From STD1-204 sp041649895 (GTDB lineage Bacteria > Patescibacteriota > Minisyncoccia > Minisyncoccales > Minisyncoccaceae), in the NCBI GenBank assembly GCA_041649895.1, contig JBAZMG010000040.1:1-9759 (forward strand): a stretch of DNA of 9,759 bases, written 5' to 3'. Shown here piece by piece: positions 6,135 to 9,759 of this stretch. Made by a program: the position numbers and the translations under genes. The notes under the pieces are model-generated. The model made no database searches, was not told where the DNA came from, and worked only from the letters and a program-made list of their open reading frames with translations. Every line of letters begins with the position of its first letter. Positions within the stretch are counted from its first letter, which is position 1.

Positions 6135-6602
6135 ATGAATAAAAAAATATTATCTTTTTTCGCGGCATTGGCTATTTTTACAATGTTTGCCGTTCCCGTA
6201 TCAACACTGGCGCAAGCAGGGGCGCCCGATAGATGTAAAATTACGAAAGATATCGTTAAGACCAGCATAGCAAATTGTCCCGGACCCAAAGACAAAATTC
6301 CCAGCGCTACCGCAGTGGGCGAGTGTCCATTTTCTAATAAGGACGATGTTCCTTGCGCGGTTTGTTGCTTATTTAATAGTTTGTATGCTGTAATTGACTG
6401 GGTTTTTGCTGTTATAATGATAGTGGTTGCTCTGATGATTATAGCCGGGGCGGCCACGTTTGTCACATCTGCCGGTGACCCGAACAAAACCGGTCAAGCT
6501 AAAAATTATATTCTTTGGGCTGTGATCGGTTTGATCGTAGCCTTATTCGCTAAGGCTATCCCACCCTTGGTTAGATTAGTAATAGGCGTTAAAAGTGCTT
6601 AA
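6135..6602 (+). CDS. cysteine-rich T4SS pilin-like protein (pilin paralog 6)
   Basis: This 155-residue third member of the cysteine-rich subgroup has a signal peptide at 1-26, six cysteines in the exposed part (C34, C48, C64, C74, C77, C78, ending in CAVCC), helix 1 at about 86-110, SAGDPNKTGQAK turn, helix 2 at about 123-143 and a PPLVRLVIGVKSA tail. The first cysteine is at residue 34 in all three paralogs, and the C-A-x-C-C end is fixed. The segment between them differs in length and sequence. The first 80 coding bases differ from paralog 5 at about one position. Helix 1 is more diverged in DNA than between paralogs 4 and 5. It has its own promoter and terminator and is convergent with hsp20. 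Only a weak TTGGAT-type ribosome site precedes it. Confidence 0.87.
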   Translation: MNKKILSFFAALAIFTMFAVPVSTLAQAGAPDRCKITKDIVKTSIANCPGPKDKIPSATAVGECPFSNKDDVPCAVCCLFNSLYAVIDWVFAVIMIVVALMIIAGAATFVTSAGDPNKTGQAKNYILWAVIGLIVALFAKAIPPLVRLVIGVKSA

Positions 6603-6641
6603 GGTAAATAGCGGACTTATTATCAATTTTATCGTGTAGTT

Positions 6642-6666
6642 AAAAAACGGCCGAATGGCCGTTTTT
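6642..6666. terminator. bidirectional terminator between pilin paralog 6 and hsp20
   Basis: A6, CGGCC (6648-6652), loop GAAT, GGCCG (6657-6661), then T5. The A-run on one side and T-run on the other let it end both the pilin transcript and the convergent hsp20 transcript, whose stop is 18 bases away. Confidence 0.88.
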
Positions 6667-6683
6667 AGTTGAATAAATTTTGA

Positions 6684-7115
6684 TCAATCTTCCACTCCGA
6701 TCTTTTTGTTTTTTGCCCTTTCGATCTTCGGCATTCTGATCGTCAATATTCCGTTTTTGATGCTGGCTTCGATTCGCGAAGTGTCTATCTCGCGGGGGAC
6801 TATGATCTCCCGGGAAAACGGGCCGAAATAAAGCTCCTGGCTGAAATAGTTTTTGTTTTCGTCTTCGACCGGATTTGTCCTTTCTCCCCGGATGATTATA
6901 ATGTCGTTTTCAAGGGAAATATCCACTTCCTCGCTTTTTACTCCGGCGATCGCGGATTGCACCACGAGCTCTTTGTCGGTTTCGTATACGTCAATCACGA
7001 GCTGTCCTTCGGAGACATTCCAATTCTTCGCCGTTTCAGACAATGTGCCGGAATCCACTTTTATTTCCTCGGTTTCTTTCATATTTTGTTTTTGTGTTTT
7101 TTTAAATAAAGCCAT
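6684..7115 (-). CDS. small heat shock protein (Hsp20/alpha-crystallin family)
   Basis: This is an ATP-independent holdase that would bind unfolding proteins in the cytoplasm as an oligomer. The 143-residue length is typical. A short charged N-terminal arm (1-35) precedes the alpha-crystallin domain (about 36-130), which shows LVIDVYETDKELVVQSAIAG, the DISLENDIIIIRGER strands, FGPFSREIIVP and the family signature NGILTIRMPK near 121-130. The C-terminal IGV after the domain may serve as the I-x-I/V tail motif. The ATG at 7115 is 11 bases after the stop of the PrsW-like gene, so it is probably the last gene of the tsaD-prsW-hsp20 transcript. No CIRCE element or separate heat-shock promoter is visible upstream, and the stop codon is TGA. 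Confidence 0.93.
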   Translation of the reverse strand: MALFKKTQKQNMKETEEIKVDSGTLSETAKNWNVSEGQLVIDVYETDKELVVQSAIAGVKSEEVDISLENDIIIIRGERTNPVEDENKNYFSQELYFGPFSREIIVPREIDTSRIEASIKNGILTIRMPKIERAKNKKIGVED

Positions 7116-7126
7116 AAAGTTAGAGG

Positions 7127-7891
7127 TTATTCTCTTTCTATATTCTTAATAATGCAAACACTTTTTAATTTTTTGATTTGTTCCATGGCGATGTGTAAAA
7201 ATACAAACAACAAGAAGATGATAAGCGCTGAATAACCGACATACATATAGCTTTCTTCCCCGGCTGTTAGTTTTATTATAGACCATTCAAGGTAATAATC
7301 AAATAGCCCGTGAAGAACTATAGCCAAACTGAACCCGGCGATAATGTATAGCCATTTTTGTTTGAGCTTGTAAAAACCCAGGGCGATAAAATAACCGATA
7401 ATTCCGGAACAAAGCGCGTGCAAAAGCGTAGCCCCCAAAAATCTTACAAAAGCCAGGATAAATGGCTCGGAGATCATTTCAAAGATTTTTCCACTGAACA
7501 AGAGTATATTCTCGGCCGTGGCAAAGCCCAAGGCGGCAATGACCATATAGAGGGGAATATCCACCGGTTCATCCATACAGCTTTTTCTCAACACAAAGAA
7601 CAGGACCACCAAATATTTTAGCATTTCCTCCGGTAGAGATACTCCGATAATAAACTTTAATCCCAAAAACAATTCTTGGTTTTGCAGATTGAGGCCGGTA
7701 ATTTTGTCTATCAGGAGTAGTTCTATAAAAACAGTGGGAATGGTCGCGAGGACGCCGTAAAAGAATATTTCCAATATCTTTGTTTTCGGTTCCGGTGTTT
7801 TGTCTTTTTGTAAAAAGAACGCGAGCCAAACTGTTCCCGGCAATACCGCCAAAAGAAAATACAGCAGTAAATTGTTAAAACTATTATCCAT
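7127..7891 (-). CDS. PrsW-family intramembrane metalloprotease
   Basis: This is a 254-residue protein with about seven to eight predicted membrane helices. The PrsW-family pattern is visible: SLPEEMLKYLVV with the E88-E89-x-x-K92 motif, LGFATAENILLF (E127, N128), GATLLHALCSG with H158, and LHGLFDYYL with H194 and D198. In Bacillus, PrsW makes the site-1 cut of the anti-sigma factor RsiW. Members in CPR bacteria have unknown substrates, and no anti-sigma factor gene is in this window. The ATG at 7891 overlaps the end of tsaD by 8 bp, which points to translational coupling. hsp20 follows 11 bases downstream. The family assignment is solid on motifs; the biological role is inference. Confidence 0.88.
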   Translation of the reverse strand: MDNSFNNLLLYFLLAVLPGTVWLAFFLQKDKTPEPKTKILEIFFYGVLATIPTVFIELLLIDKITGLNLQNQELFLGLKFIIGVSLPEEMLKYLVVLFFVLRKSCMDEPVDIPLYMVIAALGFATAENILLFSGKIFEMISEPFILAFVRFLGATLLHALCSGIIGYFIALGFYKLKQKWLYIIAGFSLAIVLHGLFDYYLEWSIIKLTAGEESYMYVGYSALIIFLLFVFLHIAMEQIKKLKSVCIIKNIERE

Positions 7892-9104
7892 TTATTTTTA
7901 AATTAGACTTCGGTTTTATGTTTTTATAACCATATATCTTTGCTTTTGGGGACGCGAGCGCGGTTAGGGCGATCATAGAGGCGTTATCGGCCGTGTATCT
8001 CTTGCCCGGCAAGAAACAAGCGATTTTTCGGGCCTTGCACTCTTTTTTGAAAGCTTGGCTCAAGTGTAGATTTGCCGATACTCCACCTCCGAGTATCACT
8101 GACTCCACCCCATATTTGGCAACAGACGACATTGTCTTAGAAATAAGGACTTCGCTTATTGAGTTTTGTATCTCTTTCGCCATTTCCGCTATGTAGTCGG
8201 GAGATTTTTGTGTTTGCTTACTTCTTTTTTCAAAGTCATAGAGTACAGCTGTTTTTAATCCGGAAAAGCTGAAATCAAAATTGGGTTCGCGGATCATCGG
8301 GCGGGGGAGATGTATGTCGTATTTAGGGTCTTTGAATTTTCGCGCCCATTTGGCAATCTCAACTCCTCCCGGATAACCCAATCCCAGTATTCGGGCGGTT
8401 TTGTCAAAACATTCGCCCGCGGCGTCGTCTCTTGTTTCTCCGATCAGCTTATATTTGCCAACGCCCTTTATAATAATTAATTGCGTATTTCCTCCGGAAA
8501 CAGCAAGTCCGATTGCCGGAAATGTTGGTGCCTTGGATTGTGTGAGCCAGCCGGACCAGATATGCGCCTCAATATGATTTACTCCTGCTATGGGCAAGTC
8601 CCAATAAAAGCCGAGCGCTTTCGCGAAATTAACACCCACCCACAAGCATGGTTCTAATCCCGGTCCGATGGTCACCGCGAGCTTGTCTATTCTTGGTTTT
8701 TGGTATTCGCCCAGAAATGTTTTTAAATTACAAAGCAATTCCGGATTTCTTTCCAATATTTTTTCCAGCCTTTTTAGTTTTCCTTGCCTCGCTCTAGCCT
8801 TGGCGAAGGTGGGCTTCGCCTCGCCGTAGTCCGCCAGCTGGCGGACGGAGGCGGGTTTCATTGGTTTCAGCAAGCCCGCCTTTTTTAAAACTTTAGTAAG
8901 AATCGGTATGATGTTTTTTTGGTGTTCGCGCTTCGCCAGGCTGGGGAATACACCTCCGTATTCGCTGTGAAGTTTTTCCTGTGAAGAGACTGTCTCCGCC
9001 AAAATTTTAAAATCCTTGCCGAAAATTTTGGGGCGCGCCCCTTTTGCTTCGATAATGCTCACGCCCGTATCATCGCAGCTTGTTTCAATGGCTAATAATT
9101 TCAT
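7884..9104 (-). CDS. tsaD: tRNA N6-threonylcarbamoyladenosine synthesis protein TsaD
   Basis: TsaD transfers the threonylcarbamoyl group to A37 of ANN-decoding tRNAs. Motifs, numbered from the ATG at 9104: MKLLAIETSCDDTGVSI at the start, VTIGPGLEPCLWVG near 145, the metal-binding HIEAH (H177, H181), SGGNTQL (203-209; usual form SGGHT), GECFDKTARILGLGYPGG, DFSFSGLKTA, LGGGVSANL and TADNASMIA with metal-ligand candidate D373. The 406 residues are long for the family. The excess is a loop of about 55 residues between KKAG and IDKLAVTIGPG, and about 21 of these are encoded by a hairpin repeat (8795-8855). A TTG at 9116 would add four residues; the ATG fits the family start and has GGAT at the right distance upstream. 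It leads the cluster with the PrsW-like gene and hsp20. Confidence 0.95.
   Translation of the reverse strand: MKLLAIETSCDDTGVSIIEAKGARPKIFGKDFKILAETVSSQEKLHSEYGGVFPSLAKREHQKNIIPILTKVLKKAGLLKPMKPASVRQLADYGEAKPTFAKARARQGKLKRLEKILERNPELLCNLKTFLGEYQKPRIDKLAVTIGPGLEPCLWVGVNFAKALGFYWDLPIAGVNHIEAHIWSGWLTQSKAPTFPAIGLAVSGGNTQLIIIKGVGKYKLIGETRDDAAGECFDKTARILGLGYPGGVEIAKWARKFKDPKYDIHLPRPMIREPNFDFSFSGLKTAVLYDFEKRSKQTQKSPDYIAEMAKEIQNSISEVLISKTMSSVAKYGVESVILGGGVSANLHLSQAFKKECKARKIACFLPGKRYTADNASMIALTALASPKAKIYGYKNIKPKSNLKING
8795..8855 (+). repeat. hairpin-type dispersed repeat (units a+b) inserted in frame in tsaD
   Basis: Unit a (8795-8813, TAGCCTTGGCGAAGGTGGG) is followed by unit b (8819-8855). GGCGAAG (8802-8808) pairs with CTTCGCC (8814-8820). 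GTCCGCCAGCTGGCGGAC (8829-8846) is a perfect 18-bp palindrome. Both units have relatives around tRNA-Leu (5296-5314 and 5074-5113). On the tsaD strand it reads PASVRQLADYGEAKPTFAKAR with no frameshift or stop. Confidence 0.8.
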
Positions 9105-9187
9105 TTGTTTATCCAATTTTAGCTAAAAATTACATTGTTGGCAAACTTAGTTCTTTGGTTTGCCGGATTTATGGGCGTATTTCGTGT

Positions 9188-9216
9188 TTGCTTTTTTACC
9201 TTATTTTTGATATATA
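9188..9216 (+). promoter_or_regulatory. possible promoter for tRNA-Glu
   Basis: TTGCTT (9188-9193), a 17-bp spacer and TATATA (9211-9216) end 24 bases before the tRNA. The stretch is very A/T-rich, so other pairings (for example TTTACC at 9195 with TTATAT at 9219) are also possible. The start region of tsaD on the other strand shares this intergenic space, but I see no clear promoter for it. Confidence 0.4.
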
Positions 9217-9240
9217 TGTTATATATATTGCTATTGTTTA

Positions 9241-9315
9241 GGCCCTATCGTCTAACGGTTAGGACATCAGATTTTCAATCTGGTAATCAGGGTTCGATTC
9301 CCTGTAGGGTCACCA
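9241..9315 (+). tRNA. tRNA-Glu (anticodon TTC)
   Basis: The acceptor GGCCCTA (9241-9247) pairs with TAGGGTC (9305-9311) with one G-T pair. The discriminator is A9312 and CCA is encoded (9313-9315). The anticodon stem TCAGA/TCTGG holds loop TTTTCAA, giving TTC for GAA/GAG codons. The T-arm is CAGGG-TTCGATT-CCCTG. Its 3' end is repeated in inverted orientation downstream (9374-9392 and 9485-9495). Confidence 0.96.
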
Positions 9316-9318
9316 GCT

Positions 9319-9363
9319 GTTATGTATCGAGATGGTATTGATAATACCATCTCGATACATAAC
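9319..9363. repeat. perfect 21-bp inverted repeat just downstream of tRNA-Glu
   Basis: The arm 9319-9339 is exactly complementary to 9343-9363, with a three-base GAT loop. It starts four bases after the tRNA CCA. No T-run follows (CTTTATATGAGG), so it is not a standard intrinsic terminator, though it could serve as a processing or 3'-protection hairpin. Confidence 0.95.
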
Positions 9364-9373
9364 TTTATATGAG

Positions 9374-9495
9374 GACCCTACAGGGAATCGAAGGCGGAGG
9401 ACTGACGAGTCCGAGCCGGGTCCTAAAAATTTTTCAGCAGAAAAACATTTTAGGACGATTCCCTTACATCTAGAGCGATTCTCAAATCGAACCCT
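9374..9495 (-). repeat. inverted copy of the tRNA-Glu 3' end, split by a 92-bp segment
   Basis: 9374-9392 is the exact reverse complement of tRNA positions 9293-9311. 9485-9495 is the exact reverse complement of 9289-9299. The two pieces share AATCGAA (9386-9392 and 9485-9491). Together they look like a 23-bp inverted copy of 9289-9311 interrupted by 9393-9484 with a 7-bp direct repeat at the junctions. The pattern is seen directly; its origin is inference. Confidence 0.75.
9382..9489. other. densely structured non-coding segment (possible RNA element)
   Basis: Several stems fit together. GGACT/AGTCC (9399-9403, 9408-9412) has a GACG loop and possible outer pairs 9395-9397 with 9416-9418. 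A long hairpin spans 9420-9456, with GTCCTAAAA pairing TTTTAGGAC and inner TTTTTC pairing GAAAAA around AGCA. An enclosing 9-bp stem AGGGAATCG (9382-9390) pairs with CGATTCCCT (9456-9464). A smaller CGATT-CTCA-AATCG hairpin lies at 9476-9489. Either strand could be the transcript. I do not recognise a known RNA family. Confidence 0.5.
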
Positions 9496-9508
9496 TCTCT
9501 CTTTTCTT

Positions 9509-9527
9509 CAAGCCAGTTATTGGCTTG
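9509..9527. other. hairpin upstream of the right-end gene
   Basis: CAAGCCA (9509-9515) pairs with TGGCTTG (9521-9527) around loop GTTAT. A T-rich but interrupted tract follows (9534-9549). It could be a weak terminator for upstream transcription; not certain. Confidence 0.45.
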
Positions 9528-9568
9528 CTTGGATTTGCTTTTATTTTACTATATTAATGAAATAATAA

Positions 9569-9759
9569 ATGGAAGACAGATATTATTTAAAAGTCGGAAC
9601 TGCCAGAGATTTTAAAAACAAAAATGACAGGCGATTGTATCGCTTTTTCGAAATGCTCGTGCCGATAGCAAGCTTTTCCATTTTGATCTTATCAATAGTT
9701 TTTTCTTTTAAGCTTCCGGTTTTCATCTCTTTTTTTATTATTCTTTACGACATTTATTG
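9569..9759 (+). CDS. membrane protein, 5' part only (possible CPR glycosyltransferase-type protein)
   Basis: An open frame starts at the ATG at 9569 and runs off the window after 63 codons. It begins MEDRYYLKVGTARDFKNKND, followed by RRLYRFFEML and at least one to two hydrophobic segments (about residues 31-47 and 50-62), ending near FFIILYDIYW-type sequence. The YYLK...RDFKN...YRFFE start and the ILYDIY end recall the N-terminal region of some membrane-anchored family 2 glycosyltransferases of Parcubacteria. That is from memory of the pattern, and no catalytic motif is within the window. A TATATT at 9550-9555 could be a -10 box, but no good -35 accompanies it. There is no Shine-Dalgarno sequence before the ATG. 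Confidence 0.6.
   Translation, partial: MEDRYYLKVGTARDFKNKNDRRLYRFFEMLVPIASFSILILSIVFSFKLPVFISFFIILYDIY

Noticed and set aside
9135..9341. Plus-strand open frame of 68 codons over tRNA-Glu
   Set aside because: Its second half is the translated tRNA itself (SDFQSGNQGSIPCRV), a well-known false frame.
9313..9392. tRNA-Glu 3' end as a standard integrase attachment site of an integrated element
   Set aside because: Integration at a tRNA leaves a direct repeat of the 3' end; here the copy is inverted and no integrase gene is visible in the window.
9402..9456. CTGACGA (hammerhead ribozyme core-like) followed by GTCC and, later, GGAC
   Set aside because: The CUGANGA heptamer is present, but the required GAAA after stem II is replaced by GATT, and no NUH cleavage site with flanking stems I and III could be placed. 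One heptamer is expected by chance.
9332..9565. Plus-strand open frame of 77 codons in the hairpin region
   Set aside because: It begins within the 21-bp hairpin and translates the inverted tRNA copy and other stems. Composition is arginine-rich without domain pattern, so non-coding structure explains it better.

Overview
The window looks like a chromosomal segment of a Patescibacteria/CPR bacterium, most likely Parcubacteria-like. This is inferred from gene content, not from a search. The signs are a tandem set of small type IV secretion pilin paralogs (two membrane helices around a GGDPxK-type turn), a TsaD with the GPGLEPxLWVG variant and an extra loop, weak or absent Shine-Dalgarno sequences before most genes, and small hairpin repeats between and inside genes. 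TGA ends the hsp20 gene, so nothing suggests the TGA=Gly code of Gracilibacteria or SR1.

Left part (1-4415, plus strand): gyrA, then a class I SAM-dependent methyltransferase, then three tightly spaced pilin-like genes that could share a transcript. The first pilin carries an acidic four-unit tandem repeat outside the membrane.

Centre (4437-6666, plus strand): three further pilin paralogs. Each is a free-standing unit with its own TTGnnT-N17-TATAAT promoter, a leader of about 70 nt, a nearly identical signal peptide, a variable six-cysteine extracellular segment, a conserved two-helix core and a CGGCC-N4-GGCCG terminator. tRNA-Leu(TAG), flanked by hairpin repeats, lies between the first and second unit. 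The three genes look like recent duplications with mosaic sequence. The likely role is the filament or surface part of a type IV secretion or pilus apparatus whose core genes are not in this window.

Right part (6684-9104, minus strand): a compact tsaD - prsW-like protease - hsp20 cluster, convergent with the last pilin and sharing its bidirectional terminator. tsaD carries an in-frame hairpin repeat of the same family that flanks tRNA-Leu.

Far right (9188-9759, plus strand): tRNA-Glu(TTC) with encoded CCA, followed by about 250 bp without a convincing gene but with dense secondary structure: a perfect 21-bp hairpin, an inverted copy of the tRNA-Glu 3' end split by a 92-bp segment between 7-bp direct repeats, and more hairpins. 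A membrane protein gene begins at 9569 and runs off the end. The tRNA-Glu downstream region and the cysteine-rich pilin units are the most unusual parts of the window.
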